The notes: generated by a model not told the origin, from the letters alone. DNA of 64,000 nt from Mannheimia granulomatis (GCF_011455695.1 NZ_CP015030.1:1-64000), one strand, 5' to 3'; positions 46,916 through 56,852 are shown, counted from the first letter of the stretch. Made by a program: numbers and translations.

Positions 46916-47023
46916 ATTAGATCTGTTGAACTTTAAAATAAAGAGCAAAAAAAGAAAAAAATCAGTTGCAATTTGAAGAAGTGAATAAAATCAAAAAGAT
47001 AGAGAATTGTAAATTTTGGAAAT

Positions 47024-47053
47024 AAAAAAACCGTGTATTTTGCTACACGGTTT
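47024..47053 (-). terminator. terminator after ilvM
   Basis: A 10-bp stem AAACCGTGTA / TACACGGTTT with loop TTTTGC is followed on the minus strand by TTTTTTTATT, 14 bases after the ilvM stop. Confidence 0.9.
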
Positions 47054-47066
47054 ATGAAAAGTTTGG

Positions 47067-47285
47067 CTAATTGATCTCTATAATATCAAAAACTTTTTCT
47101 AATTGATGAGTTAAAAGTGAGAGTTGGCGTTTACTTGCTAATGTAAAATTTAGGTTAAAAATAGAATCTGTTGATTCTACATTTAAATTTTTTACTTCAA
47201 AGCCTCGGTGCCGGATAACCCTTAAAATCCTTTCTAAGGTTTCGGGACGTTTATTTGCGGTAATAGTTAATTGGTACTCTTCCAT
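47067..47285 (-). CDS. ilvM: acetolactate synthase isozyme II small subunit
   Basis: A 72-residue ACT-domain regulatory subunit: YQLTITANKRPETLERILRV at the N-terminus is the beta-alpha-beta start of the ACT fold. It binds the catalytic subunit IlvG and supports its activity; in E. coli isozyme II is not inhibited by valine. It follows ilvG after 9 bases. The other genes of an ilvGMEDA operon are not present. Confidence 0.93.
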   Translation of the reverse strand: MEEYQLTITANKRPETLERILRVIRHRGFEVKNLNVESTDSIFNLNFTLASKRQLSLLTHQLEKVFDIIEIN

Positions 47286-47294
47286 GTTACTCTC

Positions 47295-48947
47295 CTATAC
47301 ATCATCGTCCAACATATCAGCATTGCAGGCACCCGGTGGCACAAGCGGCCAAACGTTATCTTCTTGTGGAATGCAAACATGCAGTAAATAGGCTCCTTTG
47401 GCATTGAGAAAGCGATTGATAGCGTCCGAGACTTCATTTGCTTTTTCAATGCGTTCACCCTCAATATCAAAGGCTTTTGCCAGCATCACAAAATCAGGAT
47501 TATCATCTAAAATGGTATGACTGTGGCGACCGTGAAAGAATAGTGATTGCCATTGACGAACCATTCCCAAGCGTTGATTATCTAAAAGTAGAATTTTCAC
47601 CGGCAGATTGGCACGTTTGATCGAGCCTAACTCCTGAATATTCATCATAATGGAACCATCGCCTGTAATCACAATCACCTGATCATTCGGGCGGGCTTTA
47701 ATCGCTCCGATAGCCGCAGGCAAGCCAAACCCCATGGAACCAAAGCCGGCTGAGGTAATGTAGTTTTTCGGATCGTGATAAGTTAAATGCTGTGCCGACC
47801 ACATTTGGTGCTGGCCGACATCGGTAGTGACTACGCTGTTTTTCGCTTTACGCTCGGAAAGCGTATTTAATAATGCCACGGCATTAATATCGCCTTCATC
47901 TGAATTCTCTTGATATTGGAAATCAAATTGCTGTTTTAAATTGCGGATATCTTCACGCCAGGCGTCAATAGAAAGCGGTTGAGCTAAATAGTTTACAGCT
48001 TCGATCAGATCGCCTTGTAAAGCTACTTGAACTTTACGTAGTTTATTGATCTCGGCATTGTCAATATCAATATGGATCACTTTAGCGTGGGGAGCAAAAG
48101 TGTCTAACTTACCGGTTACACGATCATCAAAACGTGCACCACAGGCAATCAGCAAATCGCACTCTTGAACAGCATAGTTCGCTGCTTTAGTGCCGTGCAT
48201 GCCGATCATACCCATATAAAGCGGATCGGTAGGATCAATAGTGCCTAAGCCTTTTAGGGTGGAAACAGATGGAATATTTGCAATTTTTACGAAATTTCTG
48301 ACCGCTTGCACACCATCAGCCATGCCCACACCGCCACCGACATAAAGCACAGGACGTTTTGCTTCTATTAATAATTTTTTGGCAGCAAGTAAGTTCTCCG
48401 GATTTTGTAAAGCGGGCTTTTCTTTTGGATAAACAATCGGCTCAGCAGAGGTAGCAGCTAATTGCACATCGCGAGGCACATCAACTAAGACCGGCCCGGG
48501 TCTGCCACTTTGGGCAATTTGGAACGCGAGAGCTAAAATTTCAGGCAATTCCTGGATATTTTGAACGATAAAACTGTGTTTAGTACAGCCGAGTGATAAA
48601 CCTAATACATCTGCTTCTTGGAAAGCATCTGTGCCGATTAAATGGCTTGCCACTTGCCCTGTAATTGCAACAATAGGGATGGAGTCTAATGCAGCATCGC
48701 CTAAGCCGGTAATTAAGTTAGTCGCACCAGGGCCGGAGGTAGCAATACAAACGCCTACTTTTCCAGTGGAGCGCGCATAGCCAATAGCTGCCATTGCTGC
48801 GCCTTGTTCGTTACGGCAGAGAAGATGATCTAAACCCGAGTCGTAGATGGCATCGTAGGTAGGCATAATCGCGCCTCCCGGATAGCCAAAGAGAGTTGTG
48901 ACACCGTGAGCTTTTAAGCTCTCGGTAATTAATCTTGCACCATTCAT
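47295..48947 (-). CDS. ilvG: acetolactate synthase isozyme II large subunit
   Basis: A 550-residue thiamine diphosphate- and FAD-dependent enzyme that condenses two pyruvates, or pyruvate and 2-oxobutyrate, in branched-chain amino acid synthesis. ThDP motifs are [13 protein letters not shown] with the catalytic glutamate in CRNEQGAAM, and [20 protein letters not shown]. The start [16 protein letters not shown] at 48947 follows AGAGG and matches the E. coli IlvG start; a 19-codon upstream extension in frame exists. The reading frame is intact, unlike E. coli K-12. It uses ThDP, whose salvage genes lie nearby by coincidence. Confidence 0.95.
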   Translation of the reverse strand: MNGARLITESLKAHGVTTLFGYPGGAIMPTYDAIYDSGLDHLLCRNEQGAAMAAIGYARSTGKVGVCIATSGPGATNLITGLGDAALDSIPIVAITGQVASHLIGTDAFQEADVLGLSLGCTKHSFIVQNIQELPEILALAFQIAQSGRPGPVLVDVPRDVQLAATSAEPIVYPKEKPALQNPENLLAAKKLLIEAKRPVLYVGGGVGMADGVQAVRNFVKIANIPSVSTLKGLGTIDPTDPLYMGMIGMHGTKAANYAVQECDLLIACGARFDDRVTGKLDTFAPHAKVIHIDIDNAEINKLRKVQVALQGDLIEAVNYLAQPLSIDAWREDIRNLKQQFDFQYQENSDEGDINAVALLNTLSERKAKNSVVTTDVGQHQMWSAQHLTYHDPKNYITSAGFGSMGFGLPAAIGAIKARPNDQVIVITGDGSIMMNIQELGSIKRANLPVKILLLDNQRLGMVRQWQSLFFHGRHSHTILDDNPDFVMLAKAFDIEGERIEKANEVSDAINRFLNAKGAYLLHVCIPQEDNVWPLVPPGACNADMLDDDV

Positions 48948-49062
48948 TGATGTTGTGCCTCTTAAGGTTTTTATTATTTTAAAAGAAGGTGATATAGATA
49001 CCATAAATTCGCAGTTTTTTAAACTTTATTTTCGGTGAAACTAAGCCGTATTTTTCGCGTGA

Positions 49063-49097
49063 CTTAGCTAAATAAAAGTCGTTTTTATTTAGCTAAG
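49063..49097. other. long inverted repeat between ilvG and nrfA
   Basis: A perfect 15-bp stem, CTTAGCTAAATAAAA against TTTTATTTAGCTAAG, with loop GTCGT. In the ilvG direction it lies in the leader, about 115 bases before the start, and has no T run. A nearby CTAAGCCG at 49041 could pair with part of it. Function unknown. Confidence 0.6.
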
Positions 49098-49137
49098 AGA
49101 AGGGGTTAACACTTAAGAGGTATTTTGCGAAATTTTC

Positions 49138-49151
49138 TTGATTTAATTCAA
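49138..49151 (+). promoter_or_regulatory. FNR-like site upstream of nrfA
   Basis: TTGATTTAATTCAA matches 9 of 10 defined bases of the FNR consensus TTGAT-N4-ATCAA. It is 140 bases before the nrfA start, compatible with an FNR-activated promoter and a leader of about 100 bases. Inference from sequence and from anaerobic induction of nrf in relatives. Confidence 0.5.
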
Positions 49152-49290
49152 TAAATCTTCATTTTCAGATAGTCGGTTTGACTTAAATTTCATATTCTCA
49201 CTAATGAATTATTAGGATTATCTTATTAATTTAATAGGAAATATCCTTACTTTTATCTAATGATTTTTTTACCTGCGTGGGAGAACCAAA

Positions 49291-50781
49291 ATGAAATTTT
49301 TAGCAAAAAGCCTAGCCGTGGCGACAATTTCAATATTGGGGTGTTTTCAAACTGCTTTAGCTGAAGAAGCAAAAACAGAATCGCTAACAGATAAAGCGAT
49401 GAAACACGAAAAATTAGGCATAACGGTTGAATCTGCAAATCATCTTTTTGCAGAAAAATACCCATTACAATATAACTCTTGGAAGGCAACTTCTAGTTCA
49501 ACCGATCGAGGTAGTGCGTTAGAAGCTGATCCCCGTTATGTGATTTTATGGGCAGGTTATGCATTTGCTAAAGATTATAATAAGCCTCGTGGGCATTATT
49601 ATGCAATTACAGATGTGCGTGAGATTTTACGTACAGGTGCTCCTAAAGATGAAAATGATGGTCCTCAGCCGATGGCGTGTTGGGCGTGTAAAAGCCCTGA
49701 TGTAGCACGTTTAATCGAAGAAAAAGGTGAGCGTGGCTATTTTGATCCAAAATGGGCGAAATATGGTTCGGAAGTCGTTAATCCAATCGGTTGTGCAGAC
49801 TGCCATGACACTGCATCAGAGGAATTTAAGCAAGGTAAAGCTGCCTTACGAGTAGCTCGTCCGCATGTATTACGTGCTTTAAATACTATCGGCTGGAAAT
49901 TTGAAGATCTCGATAAACACGGTAAACGTCCGGCTGTGTGTGCAAATTGCCACGTTGAATATTACTTTAAAAATAAAACAGATGTGACCTTCCCTTGGAA
50001 GAACGGGATTGATGTTGATAGCATCGAAAAATATTATGATGAAATCAATTTTACCGACTGGACTCACGCCTTATCTAAAGCGCCAATGTTGAAAACGCAG
50101 CACCCGGATTTTGAGGTTTGGGCACAAGGTACGCATGGTAAAAACGGTGTAACCTGTATTGACTGCCATATGCCTAAGGTGAAAGATAAAGATGGAAAAG
50201 TTTATACCGAACATAAAATCGGCAATCCATTTGATAACTTTGAAGCGACTTGTAAAACTTGTCATGAACAAAGTAAAGAAACCTTGGAAAAACGTGTTAA
50301 AGAGTACAAACACGAAGTAAAAGAAGCGATGATTCGTTTAGAAGATCAATTAGTGAAAGCTCACTTCGAAGCGAAAGCTGCATGGGATGCAGGCGCAACA
50401 GCAGAAGAGATGAAAGATATCTTAACTGCAATCCGTCACTCTCAATGGCGTTGGGATTATTCAGCCGCAGGTCATGGTAACCACTTCCATGCACCGGATG
50501 TCATGTTACGTACTATCGCAACAGGTATCGACCGTGCTGCAGATGCTCGCTCTCAATTAGGTGTAGTATTAGCGAAACATGGCGTAACAACTCCTGTAGC
50601 CATTCCAGATATTTCAACCAAAGAAAAAGCACAAGTGGCGATTGGTTTAGATATTCCAAAAGATAAAGCTGCGAAAGAGGAGTTCTTAAAAACTGTAGTT
50701 CCTCAATGGGAAAAAGAAGCTCGTGCTAAGGGCTTATTACCGGCAGAAGAAACAGCAGCACCAAAAGCAGAAGCAAAATAA
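49291..50781 (+). CDS. nrfA: ammonia-forming cytochrome c nitrite reductase NrfA
   Basis: A 496-residue periplasmic pentaheme enzyme reducing nitrite to ammonium in six electrons, coupled to formate oxidation. After a signal peptide ending ALA-EEAKT, five heme motifs occur: the active-site CWACK (cysteines 130 and 133, lysine 134) and four CxxCH motifs (CADCH, CANCH, CIDCH, CKTCH). The lysine-ligated heme needs the NrfEFG lyase, encoded downstream. It is the first gene of the nrf locus and the ATG follows GGGAGAACCAAA. Long charged tail at the C-terminus (about 30 residues). Confidence 0.97.
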   Translation: MKFLAKSLAVATISILGCFQTALAEEAKTESLTDKAMKHEKLGITVESANHLFAEKYPLQYNSWKATSSSTDRGSALEADPRYVILWAGYAFAKDYNKPRGHYYAITDVREILRTGAPKDENDGPQPMACWACKSPDVARLIEEKGERGYFDPKWAKYGSEVVNPIGCADCHDTASEEFKQGKAALRVARPHVLRALNTIGWKFEDLDKHGKRPAVCANCHVEYYFKNKTDVTFPWKNGIDVDSIEKYYDEINFTDWTHALSKAPMLKTQHPDFEVWAQGTHGKNGVTCIDCHMPKVKDKDGKVYTEHKIGNPFDNFEATCKTCHEQSKETLEKRVKEYKHEVKEAMIRLEDQLVKAHFEAKAAWDAGATAEEMKDILTAIRHSQWRWDYSAAGHGNHFHAPDVMLRTIATGIDRAADARSQLGVVLAKHGVTTPVAIPDISTKEKAQVAIGLDIPKDKAAKEEFLKTVVPQWEKEARAKGLLPAEETAAPKAEAK

Positions 50782-50799
50782 TGTAGCTTGAGGTGAACT

Positions 50800-51456
50800 A
50801 TGAAAAACTTAATTTCAAAAACAGGGCGAGCAATCGCCCTCATACAAGCGGTCGTATTTGCAGGTTTTTTTGCAATTCCAACCGCTAATGCGGTAATGCC
50901 GGAGCAACCAAAACCTCTTTGGGTCGAGCAAACATCAGATGGTGCAAAAATTTCAAATGATGCACGCCGTGACCCAAACAAATATTGTACCCAATGTCAT
51001 GAATCGGCTAATGCAACTGGTAAGCCTTTCCACCACGGGGGTAAGCATTTCCAACAAGATGTAAAAAGCCCGAATAATGGTCAGCCGATTACCTGTGTAA
51101 GTTGTCATGGCAACATTTCTGAAAGCCACCGTAAAGGTGCAAAAGATGTAATGCGTTTTAATCCTCACGGTAAAGCAAGCAATCCTTCACTTGAGCGTTC
51201 TGTTAACGAGCAGAATCAAGTCTGTACCGCTTGCCATACTCCGGAGAAATTACGTGAAAAATTCTGGGCTCATGATACTCATGCAACGAAAATTTCTTGT
51301 ACTAACTGCCATGAATTACACCCAGAGAAAGAGCCAATGAAGGCGATTAGTGAAAAAGACAGAATCAAACTCTGTGTTGATTGCCATACTAAAATTCATT
51401 CAGGAGAATTTAAAAATCCTGAAATGAAAGCCACAGAAGCAAAAGGAACAAAATAA
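50800..51456 (+). CDS. nrfB: pentaheme cytochrome NrfB
   Basis: A 218-residue periplasmic cytochrome that passes electrons from NrfCD to NrfA. An N-terminal signal sequence of about 35 residues is followed by five CxxCH motifs (CTQCH, CVSCH, CTACH, CTNCH, CVDCH). An exact uptake signal (50844-50852) lies in the signal-peptide coding region. Its TAA overlaps the nrfC ATG by one base (TAATG). Confidence 0.95.
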   Translation: MKNLISKTGRAIALIQAVVFAGFFAIPTANAVMPEQPKPLWVEQTSDGAKISNDARRDPNKYCTQCHESANATGKPFHHGGKHFQQDVKSPNNGQPITCVSCHGNISESHRKGAKDVMRFNPHGKASNPSLERSVNEQNQVCTACHTPEKLREKFWAHDTHATKISCTNCHELHPEKEPMKAISEKDRIKLCVDCHTKIHSGEFKNPEMKATEAKGTK

Positions 51457-52133
51457 TGACTTGCACCCGTAGAGATTTCGTCTCAGGGGCAGGTGCTATC
51501 GCAGTTGTGGCAAGTACAGGCCTTGCCACTTCTATAACTCTTGCTACTGAGAAAGAACAAAAGAAAATTCGCTATGCGATGGTACACGATGAAACATCTT
51601 GTATCGGCTGTACAGCTTGTATGGATGCGTGCCGTACTACCAATAATGTGCCGGCAGGCGTATCTCGCTTAGAAATTATCCGTAGTGAACCTTTTGGTGA
51701 ATTTCCTAACGTACAATATGAGTTTTTCCGCCAATCTTGCCAACATTGCACTAATGCACCTTGTGTGAGTGTTTGCCCGACGGGAGCCTCATTTATCGAT
51801 CCACAAACCGGTATTGTTGATGTTCACGCAGATTTGTGTGTTGGTTGCCAATACTGTATCGCGGTTTGTCCATATCGTGTACGTTTTATTCATCCGGAGA
51901 AAAAATCGGCAGATAAATGTAACTTCTGTCGTGACACCAACTTGGCTGAGGGCAAACAACCGGCTTGTGTTGAGGCTTGCCCGACCAAAGCATTAACCTT
52001 TGGTGATATGAATGATCCTACAAGTGATATTTTCCATAAAGTGAAAAACAATCCGGTTTATCGTACGAAAACATCGCTAGGCACAGAGCCGAACTTGTAT
52101 CACATTCCATTTGGTAAAGGAGAGCATAGATAA
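51456..52133 (+). CDS. nrfC: 4Fe-4S ferredoxin-type protein NrfC
   Basis: A 225-residue iron-sulfur protein that carries electrons from the quinol-oxidising NrfD to NrfB. A Tat-type signal CTRRDFVSGAGAIAV opens the protein. Sixteen cysteines in four clusters are visible: CIGCTACMDAC, CQHCTNAPC with CPT, CVGCQYCIAVCP, and CNFC with CVEACPT. It overlaps nrfB and nrfD by one base each (TAATG), suggesting coupled translation. Confidence 0.95.
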   Translation: MTCTRRDFVSGAGAIAVVASTGLATSITLATEKEQKKIRYAMVHDETSCIGCTACMDACRTTNNVPAGVSRLEIIRSEPFGEFPNVQYEFFRQSCQHCTNAPCVSVCPTGASFIDPQTGIVDVHADLCVGCQYCIAVCPYRVRFIHPEKKSADKCNFCRDTNLAEGKQPACVEACPTKALTFGDMNDPTSDIFHKVKNNPVYRTKTSLGTEPNLYHIPFGKGEHR

Positions 52134-53101
52134 TGAATGAATATGTACCTTTCCAAACCCCAAACCTCGTTTGGGATGGCACAATCGCAATTTACTTATT
52201 CCTACTTGGTATTTCATCAGGTGCGGTTCAGTTAGCGATTGCTTACCGCAATAGTGGCGTAAAAATCGAAAAGCCAAGCCAAAACTGGATTATCCGTAGT
52301 GCAGCAATTTTAGGCACTTTACCAACTATCATCGGCTTGTTATTACTGATTTTTCACTTAACGAAACCGTGGACATTCTGGAAATTAATGTTCAATTATA
52401 ACTTTACATCCGTGATGTCGATGGGGGTAATGTTATTCCAGCTTTATATGGCCGTTCTTGTTGTTTGGATTGCTATTATGTTTAAAGATTGGCTGGCGTG
52501 TTTTGTAAACCGCTATCTACCAATGTTTAAATTTTTGCTGGGTTGGATTGATTTTGCAGAAGCTAAACTCTTAAAACCGATTGAGTTTATTCTATTTGTA
52601 TTGGCCGCAGTATTAGGTGCTTACACTGGATTCTTATTATCAGCCTTAGTTAGTTATCCGATGTTAAACAATCCTGTGTTACCAGCATTATTTTTAGCAT
52701 CTGGTGCATCATCAGGCATTGCGGCAACTTTCCTTATGGTGTTAATTGCCGGTAAATTATCGGGCGAAAGCCATGAAGTTCACTTTATGCACAAATTTGA
52801 AGTGCCGATTATGGTAACTGAATTAGGCTTAATTGTGGCCTTCTTCGTGGGCTTACATTTCGGCGGTGCAGATAAATCATTGGCATTAGCTAATGCACTT
52901 TCAGGCTTCTGGGGAACGGTTTTCTGGATTGGTGTGATGCTGATTGGTATTGCAATTCCACTGACTGCAAATATTTTTGGTAGCCATCGCTTGAAACATA
53001 ATGTGAAATTTATTATTTTAATTTCCATTTTTGACTTAATCGGTGTACTCTGTTTACGTTACTTTATTCTTTACGCTGGACAGCTTACGGTTGCGAGCTA
53101 A
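52133..53101 (+). CDS. nrfD: quinol-oxidising membrane subunit NrfD
   Basis: A 322-residue membrane protein with about eight helices of the NrfD/PsrC family, oxidising menaquinol and passing electrons to NrfC. It begins MNEYVPFQTPNLVWDGTIAI and shows the family segment YLFLLGISSGAVQLA. It is the fourth gene of nrfABCD and is followed by a terminator, so the downstream lyase genes may be a separate unit. Confidence 0.94.
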   Translation: MNEYVPFQTPNLVWDGTIAIYLFLLGISSGAVQLAIAYRNSGVKIEKPSQNWIIRSAAILGTLPTIIGLLLLIFHLTKPWTFWKLMFNYNFTSVMSMGVMLFQLYMAVLVVWIAIMFKDWLACFVNRYLPMFKFLLGWIDFAEAKLLKPIEFILFVLAAVLGAYTGFLLSALVSYPMLNNPVLPALFLASGASSGIAATFLMVLIAGKLSGESHEVHFMHKFEVPIMVTELGLIVAFFVGLHFGGADKSLALANALSGFWGTVFWIGVMLIGIAIPLTANIFGSHRLKHNVKFIILISIFDLIGVLCLRYFILYAGQLTVAS

Positions 53102-53127
53102 GGAAAAGTTAATCGGTAATTTGGTAG

Positions 53128-53153
53128 GGGAGGGTTTTAACCCTCCCGTTTTA
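53128..53153 (+). terminator. terminator between nrfD and nrfE
   Basis: An 8-bp GC-rich stem, GGGAGGGT / ACCCTCCC, with a short AT loop, followed by GTTTTATT. It lies 26 bases after the nrfD stop. Confidence 0.8.
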
Positions 53154-53226
53154 TTCATAGATTAGAAGATAGAGATAAAATCTTTTCCTACCAAACCTTT
53201 ACAAGCGGTCATATTTTGGATTTATT

Positions 53227-55131
53227 ATGCTACCGGAACTGGGCTATTTTTCACTTTTAATGGCTGCACTAACAGCTATTTTCCAAGTCAGTTTTTCTTT
53301 ATGGGGAGAAGTACGCAAGCAATATCATTGGCTGGCGTTGGCACCTCTTTTTACTTATTTACAAGCTACTTTCACCACACTTGCTTTTTCTATTTTGGTC
53401 TATGCATTTTTAACTGATGACTTTTCAGTTACCTATGTCTCTTCCCATTCTAACAGCCAGTTGCCTGATTTCTTTAAGTTCGCAGCAACTTGGGGCGGAC
53501 ATGAAGGCTCAATGCTATTTTGGTTGACCGCACTTGTTATTTGGTCGGCAGTTTTTTGCAAATTTTCTCAAAAAATTGACCGCTTGTTTGCTAATCGAGC
53601 CTTAACGATGCTAGGTGTAATCGCACTTGGCTTTTTGCTTTTTATTTTACTTGTTTCTAACCCGTTTGAACGTGCTTTTCCTGTGCCACCGGAAGGCAGA
53701 GATCTTAATCCAATGCTGCAAGATATTGGCTTAATCTTCCATCCTCCTTTGCTCTATTTAGGCTATGTTGGTTTTGCGGTAAGCTTTGCAATGATTGTAT
53801 CAGCTTTACTTTGCGGTGGAATGGATGCTGCCATTATGCGTTGGATTCGCCCGTGGACAATGATCTCGTGGGGATTTCTTACTGCAGGCATTATTTTAGG
53901 CGCTTGGTGGGCGTATTATGAACTTGGCTGGGGCGGCTGGTGGTTTTGGGATCCTGTGGAAAACGCCTCATTAATGCCTTGGCTACTGGGTACTGCATTA
54001 GTGCATAGTTTGATCGTGAGCCAGCAGCGGGGGATTTTCTATTATTGGACGATCTTGCTCGCCATTTTTGCTTTTGCTTTAAGTTTGCTCGGCACTTTTA
54101 TTGTGCGTTCGGGCATTTTAACCTCGGTTCATGCCTTTGCGGTTGATCCTGATCGCGGTATGGCATTATTGGTGCTGTTTTTCAGCCTCAGTTTTATTGC
54201 TTTGGCGTTGTTTGCTTTTAAGGTCGATTTATGGCAAGGCAAGGTACAGTTTAATTTGTTCTCAAAAGAAACCGCATTTTTGATGATCAACGGTTTATTA
54301 AGTGTTGCAACCTCGGTGGTTTTGCTCGGCACATTCTACCCGATGATTTTCACCGTGATGAATTGGGGGAGTATTTCGGTAGGAGCACCTTATTTTAATA
54401 ATGTGTTTGCTCCGCTCACTTTGCTGCTGATGATTGTAATGGGGTTGGCAGTTGTGCTGCGTTGGAAGCAGATCCCTATTAAACAGATTTTAGTAAAATT
54501 ATGGCTATTACCTGTGGCGATTGGCCTAGCATTAGCCTTGATTTATCACACGATTTCCCAACGTCCGCATTTTGAGTTGGCGTTACTGCCTGTGGTGTTT
54601 GTCAGCCTTGCGATTTGGATTATCTTAACTCATCTTCCGTATTTGCAATTTATGTTTAAAATCAGACCGCTTGCAATGCGTTTGGCACATATTGGATTTG
54701 CTATTTGTGTTATTGGGGCAATGATGAACAGTTACTATGGCGATGAGGTCGGCGTACGCTTAAAGCCAAATGAGCAGGCAGAGCTTGGAGGTTTTACCTT
54801 TAAATATGAAAACTATAATGATTTAATCGGCCCAAATTATACGGCGGAACAAGCTGTTTTCTCCATTAGCAGAGCGGGTGAAAACCTTGCGACTGTTACT
54901 CCTGAAAGACGTTATTATGACGTTCGTACGATGACTATGGCAGAAGTCGGGCTATATCATCACTATTTAGACGATATTTACATTGTGATGGGCGATAAAT
55001 TCGGTAATTTGGAATACGCCTTCCGGCTGCACTACAAACCTTATGTGCAAGCCTTGTGGTTGGGAGGGATTATTATGATTATTGCTTCATTATTAGCATT
55101 ATTGGGTTATCGTAGAGAATATAAAAAATGA
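53227..55131 (+). CDS. nrfE: cytochrome c heme lyase subunit NrfE (CcmF family)
   Basis: A 634-residue membrane protein with about 14 helices. It has the tryptophan-rich WWD heme-handling motif (YYELGWGGWWFWDPVENASL at residues 240-260) and the earlier GGHEGSMLFW motif of the CcmF/NrfE family. With NrfF and NrfG it attaches the heme of NrfA's CWACK site. An uptake signal lies upstream (53201-53209) and another inside. The gene overlaps the DsbE-like gene by 4 bases (ATGA). Confidence 0.93.
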   Translation: MLPELGYFSLLMAALTAIFQVSFSLWGEVRKQYHWLALAPLFTYLQATFTTLAFSILVYAFLTDDFSVTYVSSHSNSQLPDFFKFAATWGGHEGSMLFWLTALVIWSAVFCKFSQKIDRLFANRALTMLGVIALGFLLFILLVSNPFERAFPVPPEGRDLNPMLQDIGLIFHPPLLYLGYVGFAVSFAMIVSALLCGGMDAAIMRWIRPWTMISWGFLTAGIILGAWWAYYELGWGGWWFWDPVENASLMPWLLGTALVHSLIVSQQRGIFYYWTILLAIFAFALSLLGTFIVRSGILTSVHAFAVDPDRGMALLVLFFSLSFIALALFAFKVDLWQGKVQFNLFSKETAFLMINGLLSVATSVVLLGTFYPMIFTVMNWGSISVGAPYFNNVFAPLTLLLMIVMGLAVVLRWKQIPIKQILVKLWLLPVAIGLALALIYHTISQRPHFELALLPVVFVSLAIWIILTHLPYLQFMFKIRPLAMRLAHIGFAICVIGAMMNSYYGDEVGVRLKPNEQAELGGFTFKYENYNDLIGPNYTAEQAVFSISRAGENLATVTPERRYYDVRTMTMAEVGLYHHYLDDIYIVMGDKFGNLEYAFRLHYKPYVQALWLGGIIMIIASLLALLGYRREYKK

Positions 55132-55661
55132 AAAAAATGCTGTTGTTAATTCCGCTTTTTCTGCTGATTGCACTTGCCGGCTTTCTTACCGTGCCACTTA
55201 TGAATAAAGATGCTATCGCTCCGACTGAAGATTGGCAAGGCAGGCCTTTCCCTGAGTTTGTGGGCAAGAACTTACTTGATGGTAATGCCCATTTAAACAG
55301 CAACTCATTGCCTAAAGAGCCTTATATTCTCAATGTTTGGGCGAGTTGGTGTACGTGGTGTATTAAGGAATTTCCAATTTTATTAGAACTAAAACAAAAG
55401 GGCGTGCCGATTGTAGGCCTGACTTATAGCGATCGCCCTAATGATGCGATTAAAGCATTGGAAAATTGGGGCAACCCGTTTAGTTTGGTTATTGATGATT
55501 ATGAAAAAGGCTTTTTGATTCAAACGCTGAAAGTTTCTTCCGCACCTTCCAGCTATTTGATTGATCGCCATGGCATTGTGCGTTATCAGCAAAAGGGATA
55601 CAACCCGGATTTTGCTCAAGATTTTCTGCCGAAATTAGAGGCTTTGAGAAATGAAAAGTAG
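55128..55661 (+). CDS. thioredoxin-like thiol:disulfide protein, DsbE/CcmG family
   Basis: A 177-residue membrane-anchored periplasmic protein: a hydrophobic N-terminus (residues 3-22) precedes a thioredoxin fold with active site WASWCTWCIKEFP near residue 72. CcmG/DsbE proteins reduce apocytochrome cysteines before heme attachment. The dipeptide between the cysteines is TW, unlike the usual PT or EP of CcmG, and the cis-proline segment reads SSAPSSYLID. It lies between nrfE and nrfF with overlaps on both sides, so it serves the nrf system. Confidence 0.88.
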   Translation: MKKMLLLIPLFLLIALAGFLTVPLMNKDAIAPTEDWQGRPFPEFVGKNLLDGNAHLNSNSLPKEPYILNVWASWCTWCIKEFPILLELKQKGVPIVGLTYSDRPNDAIKALENWGNPFSLVIDDYEKGFLIQTLKVSSAPSSYLIDRHGIVRYQQKGYNPDFAQDFLPKLEALRNEK

Positions 55662-56073
55662 CCTAATACGATATTTGCAAAAAATTTGGTTAATTCTACC
55701 GCTTGTATTGGGAGCGATGTTGTTTATTCATCAAGCTCAAGCCCAAATGGTGGATACTTTTGAGTTCAAAAACGAATCAGATCGTGTGCGAGCAGTTGCT
55801 CTCGCCCGTTCACTACGCTGCTTGCAATGCCAAAATCAAAATTTGGTGGAATCTAATGCTACTGCCGCTTATAACTTGAGAATCGAAGTGTATGAAATGG
55901 TCAATCAGGGTAAAAGTAATGAGGAAATTATCCGCATTATGACCGAACGTTTCGGCAGTTTTGTGAATTACGATCCGCCACTCACAGGCCAAACATGGCT
56001 ACTTTGGGGATTACCTTTAGGGCTAATCAGCCTGTTATTTATGGCAGTTTTGTGGCGAACTAGACGAAAATAG
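55651..56073 (+). CDS. nrfF: heme lyase subunit NrfF (CcmH-like)
   Basis: A 140-residue membrane-anchored protein with the CcmH/NrfF redox motif LRCLQCQNQN near residue 50, which handles the thiols of apocytochrome NrfA. It has an N-terminal signal anchor and a C-terminal transmembrane helix (LLWGLPLGLISLLFMAVLW). It starts 11 bases inside the preceding gene and is followed 9 bases later by nrfG. An exact uptake signal (55698-55706) lies in the coding sequence. Confidence 0.93.
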   Translation: MKSSLIRYLQKIWLILPLVLGAMLFIHQAQAQMVDTFEFKNESDRVRAVALARSLRCLQCQNQNLVESNATAAYNLRIEVYEMVNQGKSNEEIIRIMTERFGSFVNYDPPLTGQTWLLWGLPLGLISLLFMAVLWRTRRK

Positions 56074-56081
56074 AGCAAAAA

Positions 56082-56849
56082 ATGGAAACCCGTGAACAAT
56101 TAAGCAGAGAAAGTTATCAACAAGCGGTCAAATTTGCCCAACGTTTTGCAGAAGAGGCACGTCAAGAATTTGAGCGTGAGGCTCTGCAACGCTATCAATT
56201 TGAAAAAACGCAATTTGAGCAAAGTCAGTTGCAAAAAAACGGACAAAATCGACCGCTTGCTAAGACCACATTAATCAGTCTATTGGCGATTTTTGTTCTG
56301 TCGTCAGCTTATTATTGGCAGAGTGGGCGTTACCAAGCCGTGCAAGAGGGTATTTCGGCTCACCAAGCATTCCAGCGGCAAAGCGTTGAGTACCCGACTG
56401 AATCCAAAAACGATCGATATATTGTTAGCCTACAAAATCAGCTTCGAGAAAACCCGAATAATGGCGATCTGTGGTACGAATTGGGGCAAGCCTATACCTT
56501 AAACAATGATTTTGATTCGGCATTAATTTGTTATGATAATGCCGAAAAATTGCTCGGCAAGCGTCCTGCCGTTTTAGGTGCTGTAGCAACTGCTCGCTAT
56601 TACGACAACGGACAGAAAATGACGCCAGAAATCCAAGAGATAATTGACCAAGCCCTCTTGTTAGATAAAACCGAAAGTGCCAGCTTGTTATTATTGGCTT
56701 CAGACAGTTTTCTTAATAACCGCTATCAAGAGGCGTTGGATTATTGGCGAAAAGTGTTGGATGGCAATAATGAATCCATCGACCGCCGAGCGGTAATCCA
56801 AAGTATGGAAATGGCTCGCCAAATGTTGCAAGGGCAGCAGAGAAAGTAA
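56082..56849 (+). CDS. nrfG: heme lyase subunit NrfG (TPR protein, CcmI-like)
   Basis: A 255-residue protein with an N-terminal cytosolic coiled coil, a transmembrane helix (TLISLLAIFVLSSAYYW) and periplasmic tetratricopeptide repeats such as DLWYELGQAYTLNNDFDSA. NrfG and CcmI-type TPR domains bind the apocytochrome C-terminus, here likely NrfA. An exact uptake signal (56120-56128) lies near the start. It closes the nrf locus at a strong terminator. Confidence 0.88.
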   Translation: METREQLSRESYQQAVKFAQRFAEEARQEFEREALQRYQFEKTQFEQSQLQKNGQNRPLAKTTLISLLAIFVLSSAYYWQSGRYQAVQEGISAHQAFQRQSVEYPTESKNDRYIVSLQNQLRENPNNGDLWYELGQAYTLNNDFDSALICYDNAEKLLGKRPAVLGAVATARYYDNGQKMTPEIQEIIDQALLLDKTESASLLLLASDSFLNNRYQEALDYWRKVLDGNNESIDRRAVIQSMEMARQMLQGQQRK

Positions 56850-56852
56850 AAT

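Noticed and set aside
49098-49200. Leader peptide for ilvGM attenuation on the minus strand
   Set aside because: The only short ORF found there (16 codons, MKFKSNRLSE...) is not rich in Ile, Val or Leu, and no terminator hairpin with a T run follows it.
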